Source: JAKACU01 sp021821185
Lineage (GTDB): Bacteria; Bacillota; Bacilli; Alicyclobacillales; SLC66
Direction: 5' to 3'
Assembly: GCA_027343965.1 (NCBI GenBank)
Contig: DAHWJX010000096.1
Coordinates: forward strand, 1 to 16,418
Length of the DNA: 16,418 bases
Part shown: piece after piece, positions 1-8,520 of the stretch
Layout: each line of letters opens with the position of its first letter
How positions within the stretch are numbered: the first letter of the stretch is position 1
The notes under the pieces: generated by a model
What the model saw: only the letters and a program-made list of their open reading frames with translations
Told to the model about the DNA's origin: nothing
Databases searched by the model: none
Translations under genes and position numbers: made by a program

Positions 1-65
1 CGCTGTCATCATAGCGTCTTTGGTAGGATCAGCCTTTTGTATTTTAAGGCGTGTACAAAGTCAAT

Positions 66-92
66 AGAAAAAACCTTGATTTCTCAAGGTTT
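66..92 (-). terminator. Rho-independent terminator of tRNA-Gly
   Basis: Positions 71-79 and 84-92 form a perfect 9-bp stem closed by a 4-base loop (80-83). Read on the minus strand, the hairpin runs directly into six U residues (68-73, partly overlapping the stem base). It begins 5 bases after the encoded CCA end of the tRNA-Gly gene, which is the normal place for its terminator. Confidence 0.88.
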
Positions 93-96
93 CGTT

Positions 97-172
97 TGGA
101 GCGGATGACGGGGTTCGAACCCGCAACATTCAGCTTGGGAAGCTGACGCTCTGCCAATTGAACTACATCCGC
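97..172 (-). tRNA. tRNA-Gly(CCC)
   Basis: A complete 76-nt cloverleaf folds on the minus strand. It has a 7-bp acceptor stem GCGGATG/CATCCGC, a 4-bp D stem, a 5-bp anticodon stem TCAGC/GCTGA with loop TTCCCAA, and a T arm with loop TTCGAAC. The anticodon is CCC, reading glycine GGG codons. The discriminator base is U and CCA is encoded (97-99 on the plus strand). It has its own promoter and terminator, so it is a single-gene unit separate from the nitrate operon. Confidence 0.96.
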
Positions 173-190
173 AAAATCAATTCGTGATTT

Positions 191-219
191 ATTATACAGT
201 TACAAAGTCATTGATGCAA
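191..219 (-). promoter_or_regulatory. Sigma-A-type promoter of tRNA-Gly
   Basis: On the minus strand a perfect -10 box TATAAT (191-196) lies 17 bases from a -35 box TTGCAT (214-219), which matches TTGACA at four of six positions. The start point would fall near 184, giving a short 5' leader before the mature tRNA at 172. Confidence 0.7.
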
Positions 220-220
220 G

Positions 221-254
221 GACCTCCTGACTATACTCTAAAAGTAAGGAGGTC
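221..254 (-). terminator. Inverted repeat after moaA, possible operon terminator
   Basis: GACCTCCT (221-228) and AGGAGGTC (247-254) are perfect 8-base inverted arms around an 18-base loop. The repeat starts 19 bases after the moaA stop, where the operon should end. There is no U-tract after it on the minus strand, so it may be a weak or factor-assisted terminator, or an RNA-stabilising stem. It directly adjoins the -35 box of the tRNA-Gly promoter. Confidence 0.35.
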
Positions 255-273
255 TCTCGTCTTCCATGTGCTT

Positions 274-1287
274 TCATCCTCCGATATGCGACATCTCCAC
301 TTTACTCTTTGCCACGGATTGTGAAGAGCGCAACTCCGAGTAGCGATCATCCCGGTTAGACCAAATCGAACGAATGGCATCTGTGATCGCCTCGTCAGAT
401 TCCCCACGTCGAAGGTACTGCTGCAAATCAAAACCACTTGACGCAAACAAGCATAGAAATAATTTTCCTTGAGCAGATAAGCGCGCTCGCGTACAAGCAC
501 CACAAAAAGGTGTTGTCACCGAGGATATAATACCTATCTCTCCTTGCCCATCTGCGTATTGGTAGCGCGTCGCGACTTCCCCAGGTTGTGACCGTTGTAC
601 AGGCACAAGCGGCCAACGATCGTTTAGAGAAGTTACAATGTCTTTAGCAGGATATACTTTTTGCATCTGCCAATGATTTGAATTACCGACATCCATAAAC
701 TCTACAAAACGTACAATAACATCCGTTCCTCGAAATCGTTCGGCCAAGGGAACGACTTGTTTTTCATTGATTCCTTTGATTACCACCATATTTACCTTAA
801 CAGGCATTAACTGTGCCTCAAGAGCGGCATCAATGGCAGATAAAATAGGTTCGGAACTACATTCTACATCATTGAGGCGCATGAATGAATCATCATCCAG
901 CGCATCTAAGCTAATCGTCACGCGTTTAAGCCCAGCCTCTTTAAGTTGCAACGCTTTGTCGTGCGTTAAGAGCGAACCGTTGGTCGTTAAAGATATATCC
1001 TCGACTGACGGAATACCAGCTAGTCGTGCAATTAATTGCTCGAGATGTGGACGCAGCAACGGTTCCCCACCCGTAAGCCGCAATTTGCGAACACCTAAGG
1101 ACACAAAAATACGTGCGAGGCGTTCAATTTCATCGTCAGTAAGTAAAGTATCTTTGGGTAAAAATTGAAAGTTAGGACCAAAAACTTCTTTTGGCATACA
1201 ATACCGACAACGGAAGTTACACCGATCCGTGAGCGAAATTCGCAAATCTCGCAAGGGACGAAACAGTGTGTCTGTGAGCACTGTCAT
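274..1287 (-). CDS. moaA: GTP 3',8-cyclase MoaA (molybdenum cofactor synthesis)
   Basis: Radical SAM enzyme for the first step of molybdenum cofactor synthesis, cyclising GTP to the 3',8-cyclo intermediate in the cytoplasm. The 337-aa product has the usual length. The N-terminal cluster motif is C23-x3-C27-x2-C30. A GGEP motif lies near residue 73, and the C-terminal [4Fe-4S] site is C262-x2-C265-x13-C279. The protein ends in Gly-Gly, the conserved MoaA tail needed for activity. The ATG at 1285-1287 has a GAGAGGTGG-type ribosome binding site upstream. It is the last gene of the nitrate operon, 51 bases after narI with no terminator between, so the cofactor gene is probably co-expressed with the molybdoenzyme that needs it. 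No other moa gene is in the window. Confidence 0.96.
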   Translation of the reverse strand: MTVLTDTLFRPLRDLRISLTDRCNFRCRYCMPKEVFGPNFQFLPKDTLLTDDEIERLARIFVSLGVRKLRLTGGEPLLRPHLEQLIARLAGIPSVEDISLTTNGSLLTHDKALQLKEAGLKRVTISLDALDDDSFMRLNDVECSSEPILSAIDAALEAQLMPVKVNMVVIKGINEKQVVPLAERFRGTDVIVRFVEFMDVGNSNHWQMQKVYPAKDIVTSLNDRWPLVPVQRSQPGEVATRYQYADGQGEIGIISSVTTPFCGACTRARLSAQGKLFLCLFASSGFDLQQYLRRGESDEAITDAIRSIWSNRDDRYSELRSSQSVAKSKVEMSHIGG

Positions 1288-1338
1288 CGCACACCACCTC
1301 TCCCCTGCTAATCGTTCTAAGCATTCCTTATGGTCTTA

Positions 1339-2022
1339 TCATGACCGATACCGCTGACGCGATCGATATTGAATAGGTGCTCGCCACGGATACCTTATCG
1401 GTGCACTGTAAATGTGCACGAGCCTAGTAAACGGTGAAACAGCAAACAACGTGAAAGCACTAATGATGTGTATTTTAAGGACAAGCGGAACGTCGACCAT
1501 CAACGACGCATTGGGATGCATTGCGAGCACCCCACGAATCCAAGGACCAATTGTTAAACGATACTCATAGGCACCGATAAGATTATTATAAAAGACAGTC
1601 TCTAAAACCCCAAGTCCAATAATAATCAGCAATGCCACCAAAGCCACATAATCCGATATCGTGGAATTACGACGAACTCTTGCATCGACGATCCTTCGAT
1701 ACAATAAAATAATAACCCCTGCCAACGTGACAAGTCCTGCGATACCCCCAAAAATATCAGCATTGAGATGGTACATCTCTGATGATATACCTAGTGCTCG
1801 ATAAACCTGAATCGGAATCAGCAAACCCATCACGTGACCACCAAAAACGAACAACATCCCCCAATGAAACATCAGGCTCCCCCAGCGAAGCCACTTTTTT
1901 TCAAGCAATTCACTTGATTTCGATGTCCAACTTAAAGGATGGTAAATCAATCTCATGACCGCACCAGCTATCATCATGACAAGCGCTATATAAGGAAATA
2001 TCACCCACAAGAACTGGGTCAT
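1339..2022 (-). CDS. narI: Respiratory nitrate reductase gamma subunit NarI (cytochrome b)
   Basis: Membrane anchor of the NarGHI complex. It oxidises menaquinol and passes electrons through two b haems to NarH. The 227-aa product has five hydrophobic segments (about 4-24, 50-70, 88-108, 124-144 and 178-200). The four haem-ligand histidines fall at H53, H63, H185 and H203, close to the E. coli NarI ligands 56, 66, 187 and 205. The ATG at 2020-2022 has GAGGAGG 7 bases upstream. An overlapping ATG three bases earlier is out of frame. The gene starts 14 bases after the narJ stop. The C-terminal tail is rich in Arg and Tyr, as expected of a cytoplasmic end. Confidence 0.96.
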   Translation of the reverse strand: MTQFLWVIFPYIALVMMIAGAVMRLIYHPLSWTSKSSELLEKKWLRWGSLMFHWGMLFVFGGHVMGLLIPIQVYRALGISSEMYHLNADIFGGIAGLVTLAGVIILLYRRIVDARVRRNSTISDYVALVALLIIIGLGVLETVFYNNLIGAYEYRLTIGPWIRGVLAMHPNASLMVDVPLVLKIHIISAFTLFAVSPFTRLVHIYSAPIRYPWRAPIQYRSRQRYRS

Positions 2023-2036
2023 CGCATTGCCTCCTC

Positions 2037-2615
2037 TCAGTCATACATAATGGGATATGGCAAATCCTCTAAATCAGGATTTTCGAGCGTTGTTGTCTGA
2101 TCATGGTCTGTATGTGGCAGAACATCAACTAAGATGTCAAACACCGAACGATAAGGATGGTCCGTCTCAAGTTGACCAGCTATTTGTACACTAACTTGTG
2201 CTAGCCGCACACATAGTGCTTGTGCCTGTTCATGATCTTGTTCTTGCGATAAAAACTCTAGCAAAAGCGGTATATAATCTGGCAATTCTCCTGAAACAAT
2301 AGTGAATCCGCAAGACATCAACAGTTGTTGTAATGTCAATAAATCCTGTCCTCGTTCCCGCGTGTCTCCGCGTTCATGCGCGGTCAGGTATAAGGAAGTA
2401 GTTTCTTGAAAATCAAACGTGTTAACATAATGTTGTTCTAGTTGACTTATTGGCAACTGCATCAATTTTTCAACAGCTCGCTGTAATTCTGCATACTCAT
2501 TGACCGTTGCAAACTCATAAACAGCGTTAGCTTGCTCTTCAAAATGCTCATAGGCAGGATACGACAGTAAGATAGCTAATGCCGCAAAAATATCACTCAC
2601 TTCTACAGCTTCCAT
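2037..2615 (-). CDS. narJ: Nitrate reductase molybdenum cofactor assembly chaperone NarJ
   Basis: Dedicated cytoplasmic chaperone that binds the NarG N-terminus, holds the enzyme until the molybdenum cofactor and iron-sulfur clusters are inserted, and then lets it dock to NarI. The 192-aa, acidic, helical product has the length of the NarJ/TorD family. Typical features are an early SYPAYEHFE stretch near residues 18-26 and a YVNTFDFQETTSLYLTAHERGD-like central segment, split here as YVNTFDFQ (63-70) and SLYLTAHERGD. The ATG at 2613-2615 follows GAGGAGGTC. It lies between narH and narI, the standard order. Confidence 0.95.
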   Translation of the reverse strand: MEAVEVSDIFAALAILLSYPAYEHFEEQANAVYEFATVNEYAELQRAVEKLMQLPISQLEQHYVNTFDFQETTSLYLTAHERGDTRERGQDLLTLQQLLMSCGFTIVSGELPDYIPLLLEFLSQEQDHEQAQALCVRLAQVSVQIAGQLETDHPYRSVFDILVDVLPHTDHDQTTTLENPDLEDLPYPIMYD

Positions 2616-2645
2616 CGCCTGACCTCCTCGCTGCTTTTTACATGA

Positions 2646-4127
2646 CTATCTACGAGTTACTGGTGGTAATACGCCTTCTGGAGGTGCTAATTCTTCCAAA
2701 CTACAGGCACCTTGTTCATAAGCCAAATTATTGTCATCATTACGATTCCCTGTTGGAATAACGAAGCGATCTTGGTATTTGGCTACGCCAAATAATCGAG
2801 CCATTTCTTCTACTTGTGTCACAGTGAGTCCAGTTTCCTTGAGTAATTGACTATCTGCAAGATCACCCAATTCTTTAGCATGCATATAAGCACGCATGGC
2901 CGTCAAACGCAAAAGGGATTGACGAACCACTTCGGTGTCACCTGCCGCGAGAATCGATGCCAGGTATTCAACAGGAATTCGCATCTCATCGACAGCTGGG
3001 ATATACCCGTCAACAGAAAGCGCGTCTTCATTTTGAATATGACTCATAATCGGGCTAAGCGGTGGAACATACCAAACCATCGGTAATGTCCTGTACTCAG
3101 GATGCAAAGGTAAGGCAACCTTCCATTCCACAGCCATTTTATAGACAGGAGAACGTTGTGCCGCTTCAATCCAAGCATCACTAATTCCAGCTTTTTTTGC
3201 TTCTGCGATCACTACAGGATCATTGGGATCAAGAAAAACCGACAATTGTGATTCGTATAACTCTTTTTCATCCGCGACAGAAGCAGCTTCGCGTACTCGA
3301 TCTGCATCATAGAGAATGGGGCCCAAATACCGAATACGCCCAACACAAGTCTCTGAGCAAACGGTGGGAAGCCCCGCTTCGATGCGCGGATAACAGAAAT
3401 TACATTTCTCCGCTTTGTGCGTATTCCAATTGAAATATACCTTTTTGTAAGGACACGCACTGACACAAAAGCGCCACCCACGACAGGCCTCTTGATCAAC
3501 CAGCACGATGCCATCCTCTTCGCGCTTGTACACAGCACCGGATGGACAAGCTGCTACACAAGCAGGATTTAAACAATGCTCGCAAATTCTAGGCATATAC
3601 ATCATAAACGTTTGTTGATAGGTGAAAGCAACGTGCTCTTGTAACCCTTTAAGATTAGGATCGCGAGGCGCAATCTCCGGTCCCCCGGCCAGATCATCAT
3701 CCCAATTGGGTCCCCAAACCGGTTGATCCATCCATTTTCCGGTCAATAAGGACCGCGGACGAGCCACGGGTTGATGCTTTTTGCGCGGACTATTGATCAA
3801 ATGTTCATAGTCATATGTCCAGGGCTCATAATAATCATCAATCGTTGGCAAATCGGGATTGTGAAAAATATTGGCTAGTTTTGCAAATGCACCACCTGCA
3901 TGCAGGCGTAACTGTCCATTTTTAAGCGTCCATCCACCGCGATACCGATCTTGATTTTCCCATTCTTGAGGAAAGCCTGGTCCAGGCCGTGTCTCTACAT
4001 TGTTGAACCACATGTACTCTGTACCTGGACGATTAGTCCAGGTATTTTTGCACGTGACGCTACAAGTATGACAACCAATACATTTGTCAAGATTCATAAC
4101 CATGGCTACTTGTGCTTTAATCTTCAA
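2646..4127 (-). CDS. narH: Respiratory nitrate reductase beta subunit NarH (four Fe-S clusters)
   Basis: Electron-transfer subunit on the cytoplasmic face, carrying electrons from NarI haem to NarG. The 493-aa product shows all four cluster motifs: C16/C19/C22/C26, C182/C185/C190/C194, C215/W218/C221/C225 and C242/C245/C257/C261. Trp218 replaces a cysteine, which is the hallmark of the [3Fe-4S] cluster in NarH. Spacing is nearly identical to E. coli NarH. The start is TTG at 4125-4127: AGAGGTG lies 7 bases upstream, and the TTG leads straight into the conserved N-terminus. The start codon overlaps the narG end by 11 bases, so translation is probably coupled. A later in-frame ATG (residue 9 or 11) would leave too little sequence ahead of the first cysteine motif and has no ribosome binding site. 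Confidence 0.96.
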   Translation of the reverse strand: MKIKAQVAMVMNLDKCIGCHTCSVTCKNTWTNRPGTEYMWFNNVETRPGPGFPQEWENQDRYRGGWTLKNGQLRLHAGGAFAKLANIFHNPDLPTIDDYYEPWTYDYEHLINSPRKKHQPVARPRSLLTGKWMDQPVWGPNWDDDLAGGPEIAPRDPNLKGLQEHVAFTYQQTFMMYMPRICEHCLNPACVAACPSGAVYKREEDGIVLVDQEACRGWRFCVSACPYKKVYFNWNTHKAEKCNFCYPRIEAGLPTVCSETCVGRIRYLGPILYDADRVREAASVADEKELYESQLSVFLDPNDPVVIAEAKKAGISDAWIEAAQRSPVYKMAVEWKVALPLHPEYRTLPMVWYVPPLSPIMSHIQNEDALSVDGYIPAVDEMRIPVEYLASILAAGDTEVVRQSLLRLTAMRAYMHAKELGDLADSQLLKETGLTVTQVEEMARLFGVAKYQDRFVIPTGNRNDDNNLAYEQGACSLEELAPPEGVLPPVTRR

Positions 4128-7100
4128 GCCAATTCACCTCTTTTAAGGGCCGAACTATCGTCATCACGTCGCGCTGATGGCCTGTTGGTCCATAGTAATT
4201 GAAACCATAGCTTAATTGAGCGTAGCCACCAATCATATGGGTTGGCTTGGGAATAATGCGCGTCACGCTATTATGCGTGCCACCGCGATCTCCTGTAATC
4301 GCACTCCCCGGTACCCCGATCGTTCGATCCTGAGCGTGATACATCATGGCAATACCACGAGGTATACGATGGGTTACAACCGCTCGCGCTGCAATTGCGC
4401 CATTGCGGTTATACACTTCAACCCAATCATTGTCACGAATTTTGATTTGCTCAGCATCTTCTTGACTCAACCAGATCGTTTGACCGCCGCGAAATAACGT
4501 CAGCATACGGTGATTATCGGAGTACGTTGAATGAATACCCCATTTTTGGTGTGGTGTGAGATAGCGAACTACAACCGTACGACTGTTTTCGTTGTCTACT
4601 TTAGGATCATTCGCCATGAAGGGCTCAAGGCCAAGCGGCGGTCGATAGACAGCAAATCCTTCACCAAATTCAAGCATGACTTCGTGATCAACATAAAAAT
4701 GTTGTCTTCCAGTCAGCGTGTGCCACGGGATTTTAAATTCTACATTGGACGTAAATGGCGAATAACGACGGTTTTCTCCTTCAAGTCCACTCCAAATCGG
4801 AGTAGCTAATGATAAACGTGGTTGCACTGTCAAATCATCAAAGGTGTACGCTACATCTTCTTTTCCTATCTCTACGTGTGCTATTGGTAAACCCGTTTGT
4901 TCGCTTAAAGCCTTCCATTCTTCATTGGCACGCCGACCATTCGTTGCACCTGATAAAGTAAGAATGGCTTCTGCGACTTGGCGTTCTTCATGGAGTAGCG
5001 GGAGATTGAAGCCAACACCAGCCGATGTTTTACGTCCGACCTTGTTGCCAAACTCCGCATAAGCTTTCTCGCCTGAAATCTTAATACCTTTAGCTCCAAT
5101 TGTTTGTTTTGCTAAGGGCCCAAGTGTAGTCATTTGTTCATACACATTGGGATAATCCCTACGAACAACGAGAAGTTTTGGCATCGTTTTACCTGGAATA
5201 GCTGCCACTTCTCCAGCTTTCCAATCGAGCACTTTACCGAATGGCTGTGCCAGTTCCTCAGGAGAATCGTGGTTTAACGGTGCCATAACCAAATCGTCTT
5301 GTGCCGGCAAGTAACGTGACGCCAAGTCAGAAAAGGATTTGGCAAGGGTGATAAATGTTTGCCAATCGCTTCGAGATTCAAAAGGTGGCGAAATGGCCGG
5401 ATTGAATGGATGGATAAACGGATGCATATCCGTACTGCTGATATCATGTTTCTCATACCAAGTGGCTGCAGGTAAAACAATGTCTGAATACAACGCGGTA
5501 CCTGTCATTCGAAAATCCATAGTCACAAGAAGATCGAGTTTCCCCTTGGGAATTTCAGGCGAAATATGTACATCTTTAGGCATCCATTCACTGTTTTGCG
5601 CTCCGAGAATGTGCCCGTCCGCGCCCAGTAAATGTTGCAAAAAATACTCGTGTCCTTTACCGCTTGAACCAAGTAAATTTGATCGCCAGACAAACAAGAC
5701 CTTTGGAAAATTTTTCGGATCATCAGGGTTTTCCATAGCAAATGCTAGATCACCAGATTCTAGTCGCTTGGCCACCAACGTTGCAATTTCTTCATTCGTT
5801 GTAGCCCCTGCTGTTCGTGCCTCTTCGACGACTTGCAAAGAATTTTCATTAAATTGCGGAAAGGATGGTAGCCACCCAAGGCGAGCTGCTAAAAGATTCA
5901 TATCAGCAGGGTGCATGTCTTTAAAACGCCCAGCAAAAGGTGCTCCCATCGTTTTCGTTGACAATTCTTCATAGCGAAATTGATCGGTTGCAAAATAAAA
6001 GAATGATGTCCCATTTTGCTGCCGTGGTGGTTTCACCCAATCATTTGCGAATGCTATGGTACTCCACCCTTCTAGCGGACGTACCTTTTCTTGACCGACA
6101 TAATGCGCCCAACCACCACCGTTTACACCTTGACAACCGCAAAGCAAAACCATGTTAATGATTGCGCGATAAACCGTGTCGCTATGATACCAGTGGTTCG
6201 TACCAGCGCCTAAAGCAATCATGGAACGGCCATGCGTTTTTGCTGCGTTTTGCGCAAATTCGCGAGCAATCTGTATGCAAAGTTTACGATCAACACCGGT
6301 GATCGCCTCTTGCCACGCCGGTGTAAATGGACCATCCTCGTCGTAATCGGCTGGGTAATCACCGGGCAAGCCTCTTGATACGCCCACATGGGCCACCAAA
6401 AGGTCAAACACGGTAGTTACCACAAAGTCCTTACCATCCAGTCCGGTAATGCGCTTCGCGGGTAATGCTCTCAATTTGCTATATCCTGTCGCCCCGAAGT
6501 AGGGAAAAGATACAAAAACCGTCTCATGGTCATAATCAAGAAAACTTAGACGTGGCTGTATCGGTTGATCAGACTCATTTTGTAAGTTCAAATTCCATTT
6601 TTGTGATCCATCCCAACGAAAACCAATCGCTCCGTTTGGCACAGCAAGACTGTCGCTTTCGTCGTCCCAGACAAGTGTCTTCCAATCGCCGTTTGGTGAT
6701 TGATCCATGAGATCGCTTGCACGCAAAAACCGATCCGTACGATATCCATCTTCGTGTGGCACGAGTGTCACGAGAAAGGGCAGATCTGTGAAACGAACGG
6801 CATAATCTTGAAAATAAGGTGTTTGCTTTTCTACATAAAATTCCTTGACGATGACATGCGTCATAGCCATCGCTAACGCCGCATCCGTTCCCGCCTTGGC
6901 CGGCAACCAGACATCGGAAAACTTCACATACTCCGCATAGTCAGGACTGACAGCGACAACTTTGGTGCCCTTGTATCGAGCCTCGACCATGAAGTGGGCA
7001 TCCGGTGTACGAGTCATCGGCAGATTGGTACCCCAAATCATAAAGTACGAGGAATTATACCAATCGGCACTTTCAGGCACATCGGTTTGATCACCCCAAA

Positions 7101-7800
7101 TTTGCGGCGATGCAGGCGGCAGATCCGCATACCAATCATAAAAACTAAGAATCGTTCCCCCAAGAAGTGATAAATATCTCGATCCCGCAGCATAGCTAAC
7201 TTGAGACATGGCAGGTATGGGACTGAAACCGACAATACGATCAGGTCCGTATTGTTTTATGGTATAGATCGATGACGCCGCTATGAGTTCACTAATTTCA
7301 TCCCATGTAGCCCGAATGAATCCACCTTTTCCGCGACCACTTTGATATCTCGCCTTTTTGCTAGGATTCTCAATAATGTTTGCATAAGCTTGAATAGGAT
7401 CATGTCCCTGACTTAATTCACTTCGCCACATGTCCAAGAGTTCGCTACGTATGTACGGATACTTAACGCGCAGCGGGCTGTATTCGTACCACGAAAAACT
7501 CGCGCCTCGAGGGCATCCACGCGGTTCATATTCTGGGGTATCAGGACCAAGTGACGGATAATCAGTCGCTTGTGTCTCGTACGCGATGATGCCATCTTTC
7601 ACATGGATTTTCCAGCTACAAGATCCGGTGCAATTGACTCCATGAGTCGATCGGACGACTTTGTCATGTTGCCAACGTTTACGATACGTATCTTCCCAAG
7701 CTCGCGAACGAGGACTTTCTTCCGTCCATTGATTGTTGAAACGCTCACCGCGTTGCAAATGGGAAAACGCACTAAAAAGTGTGCGCTTATGATTCGCCAT
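4117..7800 (-). CDS. narG: Respiratory nitrate reductase alpha subunit NarG (molybdoenzyme)
   Basis: Catalytic subunit that reduces nitrate to nitrite at a bis-MGD molybdenum centre. The product is 1227 aa from the ATG at 7798-7800, starting MANHKRTL. An upstream in-frame ATG at 7833 is possible but AGAGGTG sits 6-7 bases before the 7800 start. With that start, the FS0 cluster ligands are H53, C57, C61 and C96, and the molybdenum ligand Asp falls at residue 222 in SFYDWYADLPP, matching E. coli Asp222. Conserved blocks include QTDVPESADWYNSSY and TRTPDAHFMVEARYKGTK. The N-terminus lacks an obvious Tat signal, fitting a cytoplasm-facing enzyme. The start overlaps the preceding small gene by 14 bases and the end overlaps narH by 11. 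Confidence 0.97.
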   Translation of the reverse strand: MANHKRTLFSAFSHLQRGERFNNQWTEESPRSRAWEDTYRKRWQHDKVVRSTHGVNCTGSCSWKIHVKDGIIAYETQATDYPSLGPDTPEYEPRGCPRGASFSWYEYSPLRVKYPYIRSELLDMWRSELSQGHDPIQAYANIIENPSKKARYQSGRGKGGFIRATWDEISELIAASSIYTIKQYGPDRIVGFSPIPAMSQVSYAAGSRYLSLLGGTILSFYDWYADLPPASPQIWGDQTDVPESADWYNSSYFMIWGTNLPMTRTPDAHFMVEARYKGTKVVAVSPDYAEYVKFSDVWLPAKAGTDAALAMAMTHVIVKEFYVEKQTPYFQDYAVRFTDLPFLVTLVPHEDGYRTDRFLRASDLMDQSPNGDWKTLVWDDESDSLAVPNGAIGFRWDGSQKWNLNLQNESDQPIQPRLSFLDYDHETVFVSFPYFGATGYSKLRALPAKRITGLDGKDFVVTTVFDLLVAHVGVSRGLPGDYPADYDEDGPFTPAWQEAITGVDRKLCIQIAREFAQNAAKTHGRSMIALGAGTNHWYHSDTVYRAIINMVLLCGCQGVNGGGWAHYVGQEKVRPLEGWSTIAFANDWVKPPRQQNGTSFFYFATDQFRYEELSTKTMGAPFAGRFKDMHPADMNLLAARLGWLPSFPQFNENSLQVVEEARTAGATTNEEIATLVAKRLESGDLAFAMENPDDPKNFPKVLFVWRSNLLGSSGKGHEYFLQHLLGADGHILGAQNSEWMPKDVHISPEIPKGKLDLLVTMDFRMTGTALYSDIVLPAATWYEKHDISSTDMHPFIHPFNPAISPPFESRSDWQTFITLAKSFSDLASRYLPAQDDLVMAPLNHDSPEELAQPFGKVLDWKAGEVAAIPGKTMPKLLVVRRDYPNVYEQMTTLGPLAKQTIGAKGIKISGEKAYAEFGNKVGRKTSAGVGFNLPLLHEERQVAEAILTLSGATNGRRANEEWKALSEQTGLPIAHVEIGKEDVAYTFDDLTVQPRLSLATPIWSGLEGENRRYSPFTSNVEFKIPWHTLTGRQHFYVDHEVMLEFGEGFAVYRPPLGLEPFMANDPKVDNENSRTVVVRYLTPHQKWGIHSTYSDNHRMLTLFRGGQTIWLSQEDAEQIKIRDNDWVEVYNRNGAIAARAVVTHRIPRGIAMMYHAQDRTIGVPGSAITGDRGGTHNSVTRIIPKPTHMIGGYAQLSYGFNYYGPTGHQRDVMTIVRPLKEVNWLED

Positions 7801-8083
7801 GACTTTCACCTCTATCTTTTGAAAGTGGATCAAACTGTGTCCCTACTATGCGAAACGATTCTGTGCCGCTGTATAATTCCTGTATAAAACCTTCCAGTGA
7901 AGGAACATTAGCTGCAACGATAATCAACCGTTCTAATGTATACAAATCATTCATGTTGCGAATGGTCTCTTCTACCTGTGCGGGCACAGGAGCAAATCGC
8001 ATTGAAAGCAGCATCAAGAGATCATCGCGATCGACTGCAAGGGCTTGTGCTGTCCATTGTTGCTGGTCATCAGTCTGCTTCAT
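7787..8083 (-). CDS. Small DUF4351-like protein of unknown function in the nar operon
   Basis: A 98-aa soluble protein of unknown role. The core at about residues 20-65 (DDLLMLLSMRFAPVPAQVEE, then LYTLERLIIVAANVPSLEGF) resembles the DUF4351 helical hairpin, with its LLxLLxxRFGxVPxxVxxxI and SLExF patterns. That domain usually sits at the C-terminus of Rpn/PD-(D/E)XK-type proteins, but here it stands alone, with no nuclease part. This family match is from memory of the pattern, not from a search. The ATG at 8081-8083 has AAGGAGG 9 bases upstream. Both ends overlap neighbours by 14 bases: the hemerythrin-like gene before it and narG after it. The narG ribosome binding site lies inside its last codons, so coupling to NarG synthesis is likely. 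The tail (about 66-98) is polar and charged. Confidence 0.8.
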   Translation of the reverse strand: MKQTDDQQQWTAQALAVDRDDLLMLLSMRFAPVPAQVEETIRNMNDLYTLERLIIVAANVPSLEGFIQELYSGTESFRIVGTQFDPLSKDRGESHGES

Positions 8084-8507
8084 CAGCCATTTCCTCCTTT
8101 TCAAACAACCACGCTTCCTCAGTTTTACTATGCATAGCAGATAGCCATAGTAAATGCTCACATCGTGAAGCAATCATCGCCACTTGTGTTCCATGACGCA
8201 CTTCTTCTTGTATCTCTTGCCATAATTGTCGCATTAACTCATGATCTCGAGACAGAGCAGCGATGGTAGAAGTCATCGCTGAATTGTCCCTACAGATTTC
8301 TTGATAAAAACCCTTTTCTTCCTCATCTGCATGATTGATCACGCGCATTTGAAAGTGTTCTAAAAAAAGTTGAATCACGGCAGTAACCTCAGGCAAACCT
8401 TGTTCTACACTTTGCTTGACCACATGTAATAATTCTTGCGCCTCACCATACGCGGCATGATGTATCGCATGATGTGCGTCTTGTTGCTTAAGCGCTGGCC
8501 CTGACAT
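8070..8507 (-). CDS. Hemerythrin-like (HHE) domain protein
   Basis: Predicted four-helix bundle that binds a non-haem di-iron site and, by family precedent, binds O2 or NO or helps repair damaged Fe-S centres. The product is 145 aa from ATG 8505-8507 (start MSGPALKQQD), with an AAGGGGGAT ribosome binding site about 8 bases upstream. Candidate metal ligands are the N-terminal histidines (H12/H13/H16/H17), H51, H59-x3-E63, H89 and H126-x3-E130; the two HxxxE motifs are characteristic. An upstream in-frame ATG would run into the narK coding region and has no better site. The gene starts 13 bases after narK. Its place between transporter and reductase suggests protection against O2 or NO during nitrate respiration, which is an inference. 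Confidence 0.87.
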   Translation of the reverse strand: MSGPALKQQDAHHAIHHAAYGEAQELLHVVKQSVEQGLPEVTAVIQLFLEHFQMRVINHADEEEKGFYQEICRDNSAMTSTIAALSRDHELMRQLWQEIQEEVRHGTQVAMIASRCEHLLWLSAMHSKTEEAWLFEKEEMADEAD

Positions 8508-8520
8508 AATCAATCCCCCT

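Noticed and set aside
767..1168. 133-codon plus-strand open frame
   Set aside because: Antisense shadow of moaA; low-complexity Ser/Arg-rich product typical of a reverse frame.
5339..5974. 211-codon plus-strand open frame
   Set aside because: It lies entirely antisense to conserved narG coding sequence, has no ribosome binding site and no recognisable protein pattern.
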